A stretch of DNA of 64,000 bases, from the NCBI GenBank assembly GCA_944412495.1, contig CALYBL010000030.1, forward strand, positions 1 to 64,000, read 5' to 3'. Below, one piece after another: positions 45,653-56,210 of the stretch; the stretch's first letter is position 1; the number at the start of each line of letters is the position of its first letter. This stretch comes from an uncultured Clostridia bacterium. Lineage in GTDB: Bacteria; Bacillota; Clostridia; Oscillospirales; Acutalibacteraceae. The notes under the pieces are model-generated. The model was not told where the DNA came from. It saw nothing but the letters and a program-made list of their open reading frames with translations, and ran no database searches. Made by a program: the position numbers and the translations under genes.

Positions 45653-47110
45653 CTACCTGCGTCCACCGTTCTTAGGCTGCGACTGTATGGGATCGCCGAC
45701 AACGTGAACCTTCATCATGTTTGTGGTTCCGGGCACGCCGACAGGCGAGCCGGCAGTTATGACAACAAGGTCGCCGTCCTTTATTATGCCCGCTGCCTGA
45801 GTGACCTCGACCGCGCGGGCGAAAAGTGCGTCGGTGTTGTCCTGCTCGTCTAATTTCAGCGGATATGTGCCCCACGCCATGTTAAGCTGGCGGAGTACTC
45901 TGTCGCTCGTCGAGCAGCTGACAGTCTGGCAGGCCGGACGGTTTTTGGCAATAGTGCGCGCCGTGGCGCCCGTTTCGGTCACGGTTATAATGCAGGCGGC
46001 AGACAAATCATGAGCAGCTGAGCAAGCGGAATAGGATATTGCATTTGTAACATTATAAAGGTCGTCGTGCGGATAATTGCGGAAGCGCGCCTTGTAGTTT
46101 ATGTCCTTCTCGGTGCGCTCAGCTATGCGTGCCATTGTCTCGACAGCTTCGACAGGATATTTCCCGGCAGCCGTTTCTCCGGACAGCATTATGCCGCTGG
46201 TGCCGTCGTATATAGCATTGGCAACATCCGTCATCTCGGCGCGGGTAGGGCGCGGGTTGTTTATCATGGACTCAAGCATCTGTGTCGCTGTTATCACAAG
46301 CTTGCCGGACAAAAATGCCTTTTTTATGAGCTTTTTCTGTATGACCGGAATATCCTCCAGCGGTATCTCAACTCCGAGGTCGCCGCGAGCAACCATTATT
46401 CCGTCGGAGACTTTCAGTATCTCCTCTATGTTCGCTACGCCGTCGGAGTTTTCAATCTTCGCTATTATTTGTATTCCCGGGTCGCCGAGCCGTTCAAGCT
46501 CGTCCCGGACCTTTAAAATATCCTCGGCAGTACGCGTAAAGGAAGTAGCTATGCAGTCGAAATTGTTTTCTACTATAAAGCGCAGGTCGGCACGGTCGTG
46601 GCTGCTTATAAAGGGAAGCGACAAATGAATACCGGGCACATTCACGCCCTTGTTGGAGGAAATAACGCCGCCGTTGACTACGGTGCAGCATATGTCGGTA
46701 TCAGTACAGCTCTCCACCATCAGTTCAATAAGCCCGTCGTCAAGGAGTATTCTCACACCTCTGGAAACATCATGCGGCAGTCCGTCAAATGATACTGAGG
46801 CAGCGGTGCTGTCGCCTATAATATCCTTTGTGGTGAGCGTGAACTGCTGATTTACCTTAAGCTCGACCTTATTGTCCTTAAACACGCCGAGCCTTATTTC
46901 CGGCCCCTTGGTATCGGCGAGCAAAGCTACCGGAACGCCAAGCTCTTCCCTTACCTCCTTAAGCATGCTCACGCGCTCGAGCTGCTGTGCGTGAGTCGAG
47001 TGAGAGAAGTTGACACGGGCAACGTCCATGCCTGCTAAAATCATGTTCCGCAGGGTTTCCTTATTGTCGGTAGAGGGCCCTATTGTGCAGACGATTTTAG
47101 TTTTTTTCAT
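45653..47110 (-). CDS. pyk: pyruvate kinase
   Basis: 485 residues. It makes pyruvate and ATP from phosphoenolpyruvate. The barrel starts at KTKIVCTIGPSTDN and includes the substrate-loop MVARGDLGVEIP and the ATQMLESM helix. The C-terminal allosteric domain (about 355-475) with ITVTETGATARTIAKNRP is present, and the extra PEP-utiliser domain of some Firmicutes is absent. ATG start; AGGGGAAAAG upstream. Confidence 0.97.
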   Translation of the reverse strand: MKKTKIVCTIGPSTDNKETLRNMILAGMDVARVNFSHSTHAQQLERVSMLKEVREELGVPVALLADTKGPEIRLGVFKDNKVELKVNQQFTLTTKDIIGDSTAASVSFDGLPHDVSRGVRILLDDGLIELMVESCTDTDICCTVVNGGVISSNKGVNVPGIHLSLPFISSHDRADLRFIVENNFDCIATSFTRTAEDILKVRDELERLGDPGIQIIAKIENSDGVANIEEILKVSDGIMVARGDLGVEIPLEDIPVIQKKLIKKAFLSGKLVITATQMLESMINNPRPTRAEMTDVANAIYDGTSGIMLSGETAAGKYPVEAVETMARIAERTEKDINYKARFRNYPHDDLYNVTNAISYSACSAAHDLSAACIITVTETGATARTIAKNRPACQTVSCSTSDRVLRQLNMAWGTYPLKLDEQDNTDALFARAVEVTQAAGIIKDGDLVVITAGSPVGVPGTTNMMKVHVVGDPIQSQPKNGGRR

Positions 47111-47149
47111 ATTTTCGCTTTTCCCCTATCTTAAAAATTTTACAATTTA

Positions 47150-47177
47150 AGTCTACACTAAATACAGCAAAAATCAA
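47150..47177 (-). promoter_or_regulatory. probable promoter of pyk
   Basis: Minus-strand TTGATT (47172-47177), 16-base spacer, TAGACT (47150-47155), 40 bases upstream of the pyk start. Both boxes deviate from consensus. Confidence 0.45.
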
Positions 47178-47563
47178 GTAAATTTTCTTTAAATTATTTT
47201 GCCGGCTCAAATAAGCACTCATATCTCTGAGCACTCTCAAAAAACTGCTATACATATATATTATATAAGCAATAAAGGAAGCTCATATTTAAAGCGCTAT
47301 GAATAATTTTGATGTTTCTTTTATATATATGATGTAAAAAGCCTCTCTCCTTTTGCCGAGTGATTCATCAGGCGATTTCGGAATGGCTCCATGCCATTGT
47401 CATATTAGTCTGTTTATATCACTTCTCTATTTAATATATATTTGCTTCGATAAACGGCTTCTGATATAATACATGACATTTTGCTCTCATGCATTGGCTG
47501 CATTCCTGATGATGACTTGAATAAGCCGTTATACGCCAAATCTGCAGCTGCTAATATGCTCTC
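47178..47563. other. AT-rich intergenic stretch between pyk and the MgtC-like gene
   Basis: About 385 bases with no gene visible on either strand. I looked for an M-box (magnesium) riboswitch because of the MgtC-like gene downstream and did not see its conserved core. Confidence 0.5.
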
Positions 47564-47592
47564 TTGCATTTTTTGAATATTTATGCTAAATT
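47564..47592 (+). promoter_or_regulatory. sigma-A-like promoter of the MgtC-like gene
   Basis: TTGCAT (47564-47569), 17-base spacer, TAAATT (47587-47592). The leader to the start codon would be short (about 35 bases). Confidence 0.55.
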
Positions 47593-47634
47593 AATTAAAT
47601 AATCTTTTTTGGTATGGAGGAAAGAGAAAAAGCG

Positions 47635-48330
47635 ATGTTATTAGAAGGAATACCTGTTTTAAGGGATCTGACAATCTGGTCAATTCTTTTGCGCACGGCG
47701 CTTTCGCTGCTGTTCAGCGGTATTCTTGGTTATGACCGGGAAAAGAAGGGACGTCCGGCTGGAATTCGTACATATATGGTCGTCTGTGTAGGCTCGGCCC
47801 TTGCGATGATGACCGGCATTTATCTTACTGACATGACAGGCACCGGGGATGCCAGCCGCATTGCTGCACAGGTAATCTGCGGCATAGGCTTTCTTGGCGC
47901 CGGCACAATACTGGTCACAAAGCAAAGGCAGGTAAAGGGTCTGACAACTGCCGCCGGCTTGTGGGCAGCCGCCTGTATCGGGCTTGCTCTCGGCGCCGGT
48001 TTTTACTCTGGTGCCATCATCGGCTTTGCTGCAGTATTGGGATCACTTTGGACCATGCAGATTGTGGATAGACGCCTGCATAAAAATTCCGAATCATTTA
48101 CTATTTATGTGGAGTTTTCCGGGATGGAAGCCGTAAGCAGATTTCTTACTCACGCACGCACTCAGAACTGCACGGTAAGCAACTTGGAAATCAAGCGGAC
48201 CAAGAATGAAAACGGCTCCATGATAGTGACCGCCACCATGACGCTGCGCTTCAAATTTGCTATTTCTCATACCACCGTAATTGAAACTTACGGTGCACTG
48301 GAGGGCGTGCAGTTTATTGAAGAAATGTAA
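47635..48330 (+). CDS. MgtC/SapB-family membrane protein
   Basis: 231 residues from the chosen start. The N-terminal half has about four transmembrane helices with the family motifs GYDREKKGRPAGIRTYM and GIGFLGAGTI, and the C-terminal half is a soluble ACT-like domain. MgtC proteins are linked to magnesium limitation and modulate F-type ATPase in some pathogens; the role in a Clostridium-like organism is unknown. Start 47635 is uncertain: GGAGG is about 14 bases upstream, whereas the earlier ATG at 47614 overlaps it. Confidence 0.88.
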   Translation: MLLEGIPVLRDLTIWSILLRTALSLLFSGILGYDREKKGRPAGIRTYMVVCVGSALAMMTGIYLTDMTGTGDASRIAAQVICGIGFLGAGTILVTKQRQVKGLTTAAGLWAAACIGLALGAGFYSGAIIGFAAVLGSLWTMQIVDRRLHKNSESFTIYVEFSGMEAVSRFLTHARTQNCTVSNLEIKRTKNENGSMIVTATMTLRFKFAISHTTVIETYGALEGVQFIEEM

Positions 48331-48394
48331 AGTGCTTTTTCACCGGCATTTTACAAAAGGGGCAAAAATCCGCTTTAAATTTAAAAGGCAAATA

Positions 48395-48437
48395 GCCGCT
48401 GCCGTACTTTCAGACCTTCTGCTGGTATGGCAGCGGC
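48395..48437. terminator. hairpin after the MgtC-like gene
   Basis: Nine-base arms GCCGCTGCC (48395-48403) and GGCAGCGGC (48429-48437) pair perfectly around a long loop. No strong T-run follows; it may be a 3' stabiliser or weak terminator. Confidence 0.5.
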
Positions 48438-48499
48438 CCTTTACGTAACAGATATTGGCCATACATTTAAGATTATCAGCAGAAAATCTCACAAACGTC

Positions 48500-48528
48500 T
48501 TGACACATGACCTAAAGTTAGGTAAAAT
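48500..48528 (+). promoter_or_regulatory. sigma-A promoter of tRNA-Thr
   Basis: TTGACA (48500-48505), 17-base spacer, TAAAAT (48523-48528), 18 bases upstream of the tRNA 5' end. Confidence 0.8.
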
Positions 48529-48546
48529 AATTGAGCGCACTTTTAT

Positions 48547-48622
48547 GCTACTGTGGCTCAGTTGGTAGAGCAGCTGATTCGTAATCAGCAGGTCGCCGGT
48601 TCAAGTCCGGCCAGTAGCTCCA
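48547..48622 (+). tRNA. tRNA-Thr (anticodon CGT)
   Basis: This is a full cloverleaf. Acceptor GCTACTG pairs with CAGTAGC, the D-arm is GCTC/GAGC, the anticodon stem GCTGA/TCAGC encloses loop TTCGTAA, and the T-arm contains TTCAAGT. The anticodon CGT reads ACG threonine codons. CCA is encoded (48620-48622). Confidence 0.93.
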
Positions 48623-48629
48623 TGAAAAA

Positions 48630-48657
48630 CACCGCTCCTTGTGGGCGGTGCTTTTTT
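48630..48657 (+). terminator. terminator of tRNA-Thr
   Basis: CACCGC (48630-48635) pairs with GCGGTG (48645-48650), followed by a T-run (48652-48657). Confidence 0.8.
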
Positions 48658-49068
48658 ATGCTGCTTGGTCGGCGAGAACCGGCCGTTTGTATATTGGGAG
48701 CGCTTTTGAAAAATAAGCAGAAAGCCGTTTGGGAGGGTTACTGAAAGTGAGTGCTTAGAGCGTCACCCAAGTCCGGGCGACAGCTTTGTCATAATAAAAG
48801 GAGAAGTGGCGAACGCTCGGCTACAGCTTTTTCTGTTTGCGCACTTATTGGCGAAATCCTTATTAAATTCATTCTATGTTTTCTACTCGCTAATGACAAT
48901 AACAATATAATGTCTTGCCGCACAGAAATCAACAGATAGTTGGGAAAAATGTCGATTTCCAACCGTTTGTATGTTCATTTATCGTTATGGAAAGCTTATA
49001 ATAAAGACACGATAAGGCCTTAGTCGAATACAAAACAAATTTCTAAATATGAAAGGATGGCAGTATTT
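48658..49068. other. intergenic stretch upstream of the XRE regulator
   Basis: About 410 bases with only short, unsupported open frames. A TATAAT-type -10 box at 48997-49002 may drive the XRE gene, but the matching -35 (TTCATT region) is weak. Confidence 0.5.
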
Positions 49069-49575
49069 ATGGAAACTATCGGAAAGAATATAGCCTATTT
49101 TCGTAAACAGGCCGGATATACACAGGAAGAGCTATCTGAAATAATGAATGTTACCTCTCAGGCAATTTCAAAATGGGAAAATGACCTGTCATATCCCGAT
49201 CTTGCCGGCATAAAGGAGCTTGCATCCGCCCTTAATGTATCCGCTGATGAGCTGCTCAACGGCGAAGCAAATTATCCTATAGTAGCCGATGCCGACGAAG
49301 AACGTATAGCCCGCCGGATTTTAACCATTCATATACAAACAGATGATAATGCAATCAGCGGTGTAAAGGCTTCAAACATTACTGTTCGCTATCCTGTATC
49401 GGTATTAATGAAATCGCAAAAAAACGGCACGCTTAAAGAAATTGTCGGAGACAATGCTGTTTCTCAGTTAGAAACGGCACTCGCTTTAGTTAAGCAGGGT
49501 ATTACCGGTCCTATTGTCGATGTGGAGACATATGGGACTCATGTTAAAATAACGGTGGAGGACTATGAGAATTGA
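49069..49575 (+). CDS. XRE-family transcriptional regulator
   Basis: 168 residues. An N-terminal Cro/C1-type HTH domain (about 1-65: ETIGKNIAYFRKQAGYTQ, then SEIMNVTSQAISKWEN and PDLAGIKELASALNVS) is followed by a C-terminal domain of about 100 residues that I do not recognise, with alternating beta-like and helical stretches. The start at 49069 follows AAAGGA. The next gene overlaps its end by 11 bases, so the two are translationally coupled and probably work together. The target is unknown; autoregulation is common for such pairs. Confidence 0.85.
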   Translation: METIGKNIAYFRKQAGYTQEELSEIMNVTSQAISKWENDLSYPDLAGIKELASALNVSADELLNGEANYPIVADADEERIARRILTIHIQTDDNAISGVKASNITVRYPVSVLMKSQKNGTLKEIVGDNAVSQLETALALVKQGITGPIVDVETYGTHVKITVEDYEN

Positions 49576-49882
49576 AATAACCCATAAAAATCAAACCGAT
49601 ACTGTTGAACTTCCGTCTGATACCGATTTGGTAGGCATGTCGCTTGGGACAGACAATAATCCAGGCGAAATGTTCAACATATGTCAACGCTTGCCAAAAA
49701 CGCTTGGCGGCGCCCCGGTTGAATGTGAGACAGAGAAAACACACTTAGCTAATGGTATGCTGCTTACTACCTATATCTATAAATTAGGCGGAAAGGCAAA
49801 GGTCCTCTCTCTTAAGAAATTTATCGGTTTGGTTCATTGCGATATTTTATGCGAAAATGTCAGACTTAAATTTATTATATGA
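49565..49882 (+). CDS. small protein of unknown function, coupled to the XRE gene
   Basis: 105 residues beginning MRIEITHKNQTDTVELPSDT. A beta-rich N-terminal part resembles the C-terminal domain of its upstream neighbour in composition, and the C-terminus is hydrophobic. I recognise no family. The ribosome binding site GGTGGAGG is inside the end of the XRE gene (overlap 11 bases). It may be a binding partner or ligand-sensing subunit of the XRE protein; a toxin role is possible but not supported by any motif. A terminator follows at 49926-49957. Confidence 0.6.
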   Translation: MRIEITHKNQTDTVELPSDTDLVGMSLGTDNNPGEMFNICQRLPKTLGGAPVECETEKTHLANGMLLTTYIYKLGGKAKVLSLKKFIGLVHCDILCENVRLKFII

Positions 49883-49925
49883 AAATATATCATAAATTTC
49901 ATTTTTCACTCCCTCTTTAATCACA

Positions 49926-49957
49926 AAAAAGCACCGTTCACCAGAGCGGTGCTTTTT
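49926..49957. terminator. bidirectional terminator after the XRE pair
   Basis: AAAAAGCACCG and CGGTGCTTTTT (49926-49936 and 49947-49957) pair perfectly, with a T-run on both strands. Confidence 0.85.
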
Positions 49958-50157
49958 ACGTGTCAATGCCGGTTTGCGGTGACGTCAGTCTATACAGTTT
50001 TATGCAGGCTGCGCGCCGTTTCGCAAGCCGGCAAAAGAAGGCTTTAAGCAATGCTTGTTTTTATGCATGAGCCTTATCAAGCAATATGCTTTGTTTTTTT
50101 AATTTAAGTTTTGGAAATATCAAAGGCCCTTGCCTCACAGATGCACCCGGCAAATTA

Positions 50158-52236
50158 TCAGCCTCCGAAAATATATCTGAAATAATCGTTGTCCAGTACG
50201 CCGCTGCTATAGCGCATTTTATTTCTCACCATGGCCTTCACCGCTTCGACATAGCCTTCCGGTACGACGGTATCTTCATCTTTTGGGACAAAGGTATTGC
50301 TCGATGAGTAATACGTGCCAAGGTCGGTCTTCCAGTCGTAATTGTCGTTGAATACCAGCGCCGGTGCATCGGACAGCACATCCCTGCCCACCATAAGGCG
50401 TGAATCGAATTCAGTCCCAAACAGATTTGAAAGCGTAGGCAGAATGTCAAGGCTGGAGGTCGGAGAATCAACAATTATAGGCTCCTCATCCTCTAAGCAT
50501 CCGCTCCAGATAATAAGCCGGGAGTGATCCCTTTCAAAATAATTGCTGACGTTATAGCCGTAAAGCTCCGAAAGATAAGGCATATTGCCGAGCGTGCCGC
50601 CGGTGTCGAGCCCATAAGGGAAATGGTCGGAGGAAATGCATATCACGGTATCGTCGGCTATTCCCCTGTTTTCCAGCTCTTCGACAAGATATGTAAGCGC
50701 GTCCTCAAAATCAAGATTTGCGGCGAGATAGCCCTTGACCGTGTCGGACAATGGAAGATCTGCCACCCTGTCCCAATGCTTGCTGGTCATGGCGTTATCG
50801 CTGCGGGTATAGTTGCTGTGCCCGCTAACCGTCATATAATAAACATTAAACGGCTGCTTGTCGATATATGTAGGCAGCGTCCCGCTTATCATTTCGTAAT
50901 CGCTCTCCGGCCATGATCTTTTCACATACTGCTCCATGCCGTTGCCGTAGCCCATAAAGCCGTCGGAATAGCCGAGATTGTTATGTGTGATATTGCGGTC
51001 GTAATAGGTGTATGTATTGTTGTGAAACGCCTTGCCGTAATAGCCCAAGCGGTTAAGCTGGCTGCCCATGGTGTAATAATTTAGATTATCGGCGGTGTTT
51101 TTAAAGGACATCCCGCCGTCAGTCGGCAGCATGCCGAATATGTTCTGATATTCTCCGCCAGTGGTGCCTGCGCTTGACTGCTGATAATAGTCGGTAAAGT
51201 TTATGCCCTTTGTCGCAAGGCGGTAAAGCGTAGGCGTAAGCTCAGGATCGATGACCTCTGCCGTAAAAGCCTCAGCGGTTATCATGATAAGATTTTTGCC
51301 CTCAAAAAGCCCCGTGTACTCATTTTTCCTTGACGGCGTGAGGCTTTGCACATAGTCGTTAAGCGCCTTTATCTGTGAAGACGCGTTCAGGCTGAGCCGG
51401 TCGAAATCAATATCTATGCTGTTATAGCCATAAACTACCGGAGCCGATGTCTGTTCTCCGTCTTCGGACTCATCAGATGAAGAGGCAGATGAAGCAGAAG
51501 ACGAGCTTTCTGATGAATCACTGCTGCTGTTGCCGTCTCCCCCATTAGGGAAAGCTATGGGATCGTGCTCTTCAAATACAATATCTTTACCCAGCAGCAT
51601 ATTCTTAACGTCCAACCGCATGCCGGTGATAAGGCCAAAATTGCTCACCGCCGACTGAAAATTATACTGGGAAGAATAGACAGGGGCGTAAATACTGCTG
51701 GTGAAAACAAACACAAGGGCAAGCAGAAAGGCAAGCAGCGACGATGCCGGCGATATAATTCTTGTAACCAAGTTGCCTTTAACCGCCGGGAAAAATTTAG
51801 TGCTGAAAATGAGATACAAAGCAAATGGGAGCAAAAACAGCAGTATTACGAAAATACCGCCCTGTTTAAATATAAGGTTGATAATTTCATCGAAAAAGCC
51901 GCTGATGGCGTCTCCTGCCCCGCCGGTCATGGTGTTTATGTCGTAAAACTGCTTGAACTGCTTATATATAAGAAACTGCACGATATAAGGGATACTCGTA
52001 AGCAAGATAAAAGCTGCGGCAATATATTTGTTCACCCTTTGATTTTTATGCAGCGATGACAGAAGGTAGCCTATCCAGCCATATGCAAAGCTGAAAAAGA
52101 GCATGGGAAAAAAGCTAAGGCTGAAAAGACCTCCCACAGTGAATATTCTGAAAACTATCTCAAAATACAAAATTATAACCGGAAACAGGAGAAGAAATTT
52201 CAAATGACTGTATTTGCTTTCTGCCATTATTATCAC
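50158..52236 (-). CDS. LTA synthase-family sulfatase-domain membrane protein
   Basis: 692 residues. Five or so N-terminal transmembrane helices (to about residue 185), a Ser/Asp/Glu-rich linker (about 240-265), then an extracellular sulfatase domain. The domain begins NLIMITAEAFTAEV and contains the Thr-bearing segment QSSAGTTGGEYQN, which corresponds to the nucleophile region of LtaS. The glycerol-phosphate transfer site is further supported by SSDHFPYG. It probably adds glycerol-phosphate to lipoteichoic acid or a related polymer at the membrane. The gene is alone, with a terminator 200 bases away on the far side. Confidence 0.88.
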   Translation of the reverse strand: MIIMAESKYSHLKFLLLFPVIILYFEIVFRIFTVGGLFSLSFFPMLFFSFAYGWIGYLLSSLHKNQRVNKYIAAAFILLTSIPYIVQFLIYKQFKQFYDINTMTGGAGDAISGFFDEIINLIFKQGGIFVILLFLLPFALYLIFSTKFFPAVKGNLVTRIISPASSLLAFLLALVFVFTSSIYAPVYSSQYNFQSAVSNFGLITGMRLDVKNMLLGKDIVFEEHDPIAFPNGGDGNSSSDSSESSSSASSASSSDESEDGEQTSAPVVYGYNSIDIDFDRLSLNASSQIKALNDYVQSLTPSRKNEYTGLFEGKNLIMITAEAFTAEVIDPELTPTLYRLATKGINFTDYYQQSSAGTTGGEYQNIFGMLPTDGGMSFKNTADNLNYYTMGSQLNRLGYYGKAFHNNTYTYYDRNITHNNLGYSDGFMGYGNGMEQYVKRSWPESDYEMISGTLPTYIDKQPFNVYYMTVSGHSNYTRSDNAMTSKHWDRVADLPLSDTVKGYLAANLDFEDALTYLVEELENRGIADDTVICISSDHFPYGLDTGGTLGNMPYLSELYGYNVSNYFERDHSRLIIWSGCLEDEEPIIVDSPTSSLDILPTLSNLFGTEFDSRLMVGRDVLSDAPALVFNDNYDWKTDLGTYYSSSNTFVPKDEDTVVPEGYVEAVKAMVRNKMRYSSGVLDNDYFRYIFGG

Positions 52237-52658
52237 CTGTTATTGATTATATGCACTTATACAGTGAATTTCAATCGATTTCGACACAGGTTTCATTTTT
52301 GTAATAATTAAGATACAAAATGTAAAAATATTTCTATCATAAAAATTTCTATACACTTGTTTGTACCCTCAAAATAACAAAAAATTTCGACAGCATCAGA
52401 TAAAGCTACTGATTCTGATATAAGTCCAAGCATTGTCAAATAACCACACGCAAGCTGTGCAGCGAGGCTTTCAACTATCAAAAGACAATACTGGTTTGAT
52501 ATGCCGCATGACCTTTTGAGGAGGAGAGGCAATAAATACATCCGGCCGCCATGAGTGGATGAAGGGAGAATTTGTTGGCACAGCGATACAAAGCGATTCG
52601 ATGCGGCAGCAGAAAGCGCGACAACATCGCAAGAGATCAGGCAGGGAAGCGGACGGAG
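52237..52658. other. repeat-bearing stretch without genes
   Basis: No supported gene lies in this part. The segment around 52446-52490 (CACGCAAGCTGTGCAGCGAG and what follows) resembles 52884-52925 at roughly 70 percent, so the region contains degenerate repeats. The open frames here look like chance or decayed sequence. Confidence 0.45.
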
Positions 52659-52714
52659 GGCTTATTTTGAAGCCGCAGGCAAAAAATAAGCCGGAGCAAA
52701 GCGGAATTTGCTCC
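52659..52714 (-). repeat. two adjacent hairpins in the repeat region
   Basis: GGCTTATTTT/AAAATAAGCC (52659-52668 and 52683-52692) and GGAGCAAA/TTTGCTCC (52693-52700 and 52707-52714) are perfect stems. On the minus strand the second is followed by a T-rich tract, so it could act as a terminator. Confidence 0.55.
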
Positions 52715-52732
52715 GACGTGAAAAATGTTGAC

Positions 52733-52760
52733 CAAAAAGATACCCGCTAAAAACGCGGGT
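52733..52760 (-). terminator. terminator-like hairpin in the repeat region
   Basis: ACCCGC (52742-52747) and GCGGGT (52755-52760) form a perfect stem; on the minus strand a T-run follows (52738-52734). A degenerate copy of the surrounding sequence is at 53073-53103. Confidence 0.6.
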
Positions 52761-52772
52761 GGCAAGGTAAAA

Positions 52773-52816
52773 GAAAAAGTCAAACCCGGAACGCGGACTG
52801 CATCCAGACTCAGCAT
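52773..52816 (-). repeat. degenerate member of the tRNA-terminator hairpin family
   Basis: The minus-strand CTGAGTCTGGATGC core and a T-rich tail match the terminators at 4381-4426, 53021-53065 and 53120-53162, but the stem carries mismatches. Confidence 0.6.
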
Positions 52817-53020
52817 GTAAAAAAGTCTGCGAAAAAGATGCCGCTCCGACACGAGCACCAAAGCTTTGGAAAAGCTCAACCCTGCACGCGACTTGCGCAT
52901 CGAGGCTCTCGACTGGCAAGATATAGCAAAAGATATTTGGCCATTTCAGTATATAGGCGTGAATCCGTGTGAATTCTTTAGGTTATTAAAAACAAGATTA
53001 ACGCCGCGGGCGATGGAGTA

Positions 53021-53065
53021 AAATAAAAAAACTGAGCCTAAACGCGAACATGCGTCCGGGCTCAG
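53021..53065 (-). terminator. second terminator of the tRNA-Leu repeat series
   Basis: Long stem (53032-53046 against 53052-53065) followed by a T-run on the minus strand (53031-53021). It is nearly identical to the tRNA-Gly terminator, although no gene lies between it and the tRNA-Leu terminator 55 bases upstream. Confidence 0.75.
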
Positions 53066-53119
53066 CCTGGGTTTAGTTGACAAAAAGGATACCTGCTGAA
53101 AACGCGAGAGAAAAGGCAA

Positions 53120-53162
53120 AATAAAAAACTGAACCTGGAACGCGAATTGCGTCCAGGCTCAG
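53120..53162 (-). terminator. terminator of tRNA-Leu
   Basis: Stem arms 53149-53162 and 53129-53143 (CTGAGCCTGGACGC against GCGTTCCAGGTTCAG) and a T-run (53128-53120). It begins five bases past the tRNA CCA end, as in tRNA-Gly. Confidence 0.85.
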
Positions 53163-53167
53163 CCTGG

Positions 53168-53254
53168 TGGTGCCGGTGGCGGGGGTCGAACCCGCACGTC
53201 CTTGCGGACAACGGATTTTGAGTCCGTCTCGTCTGCCAGTTCCAACACACCGGC
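53168..53254 (-). tRNA. tRNA-Leu (anticodon CAA)
   Basis: This is a class II tRNA with a long variable arm (TGTCCGCAAGGACG region). Acceptor GCCGGTG pairs with CACCGGC, the anticodon stem ACGGA/TCCGT encloses loop CTCAAAA, and the T-arm contains GGTTCGACC. The anticodon CAA reads TTG leucine codons. CCA is encoded (53170-53168). Confidence 0.93.
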
Positions 53255-53340
53255 GTATTTTTACTTGTAAGTCACAGCGCGTGAATACGGCTTCATCCGG
53301 CAAGCAGCACAATGGCTTTTTAAACAAATCACGCCTGTTT

Positions 53341-53368
53341 ATTATATCATATAATTCTCAAAAATCAA
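53341..53368 (-). promoter_or_regulatory. sigma-A promoter of tRNA-Leu
   Basis: Minus-strand TTGATT (53363-53368), 16-base spacer, TATAAT (53341-53346). It lies about 87 bases before the mature 5' end, so the precursor has a long 5' leader. Confidence 0.65.
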
Positions 53369-53427
53369 CGGATATTGCCGTCATTTTTTTCAATACTAAT
53401 ATCAGCAACTTAAAAGGAGACAAAAGC

Positions 53428-53640
53428 ATGGATAAAAACACAAAAAAAATAAGCGGAAACAAAAGCACTAAAGGCGTTCTCACGGGCAGGGTGCAGGATG
53501 ACAAGCGTACAAACGACGCATATGCGACGCAGGCCATATCGCAGCCGGACAGGAGGCAGCCAAAAACCGGAGTTGCCATGCCCGATGACGAAAATGTCGA
53601 GCGTGCCAGAAACTGGGTGGATGAAAACAGCCTCAGCTGA
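53428..53640 (+). CDS. small DUF3787-like protein (possible spore surface protein)
   Basis: 70 residues: a Lys/Asn-rich basic N-terminus, then a polar middle (VAMPDDENVERARNWVDEN) ending LS. The C-terminal pattern DENVExAxxWVDEN resembles the Clostridia DUF3787 family, which includes a C. difficile spore surface protein; the match is by eye. The start at 53428 follows AAAAGGAGA by 6 bases; open frame upstream to 53167 is antisense to tRNA-Leu and is not real. No partner gene is visible. Confidence 0.6.
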   Translation: MDKNTKKISGNKSTKGVLTGRVQDDKRTNDAYATQAISQPDRRQPKTGVAMPDDENVERARNWVDENSLS

Positions 53641-54119
53641 GCCATGCCGGAAGTCACCGGCAGCAAGCATCTGTCCATTACGATTTATGTTTGAAAGCCG
53701 GCATAATAATCAGAGTGCAGGCCCACCACAGGCAGGCTGAAAGCATGAGATACTCCCAGACGTCGTCCGCTTTCTTAATCTGCAGCTGTGGGATTCGGAA
53801 AAATCAAGGTAAGCCATCTGCGGGCAGTATAGAAATTTACTTTCAATATTTTGTCATTTGGAGCCACCAAATCAGCATGAGATGTTTTCTTCATGCTGAT
53901 TTTTTAAAACAATATTTTTTGTGAAAGCATCATTGATTTTTTTGAAAAGGTCCAAACAAATGACAATGCCAAAGCCTTGCTGCTTTGTATGAGAATATAT
54001 AGCTTTAGCGGCAAACACGCTATCATATCGACGTCTCTGCATCAAAAGCGTGTTTCTCTAAACACCACACACTATCCGTATCAGACAAACGGCTTTTTTA
54101 TAACACATATCAGCAGAAA
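53641..54119. other. intergenic stretch with one terminator
   Basis: About 480 bases with no convincing gene on either strand. It contains the plus-strand terminator at 53870-53905. The remainder downstream of it is AT-rich. Confidence 0.5.
53870..53905 (+). terminator. rho-independent terminator
   Basis: AATCAGCATGA (53870-53880) pairs with TCATGCTGATT (53891-53901), with a T-run through 53905. It is about 230 bases past the DUF3787-like gene, so the transcript may extend across the gap or an unseen small RNA may end here. Confidence 0.75.

Positions 54120-56210
<2,091 letters not shown>

Noticed and set aside
47178..47634. Possible M-box (magnesium) riboswitch before the MgtC-like gene
   Set aside because: I did not find the conserved core or the expected terminator; the promoter lies only about 40 bases upstream of the gene.
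52308..52919. Minus-strand open frames of 77-87 codons in the repeat region
   Set aside because: They lack ribosome binding sites and start codons in good context, and they lie in repeats and terminator hairpins. They look like chance or decayed sequence.
53167..53427. Upstream extension of the DUF3787-like gene
   Set aside because: It is antisense to tRNA-Leu; a good ribosome binding site marks the start at 53428.
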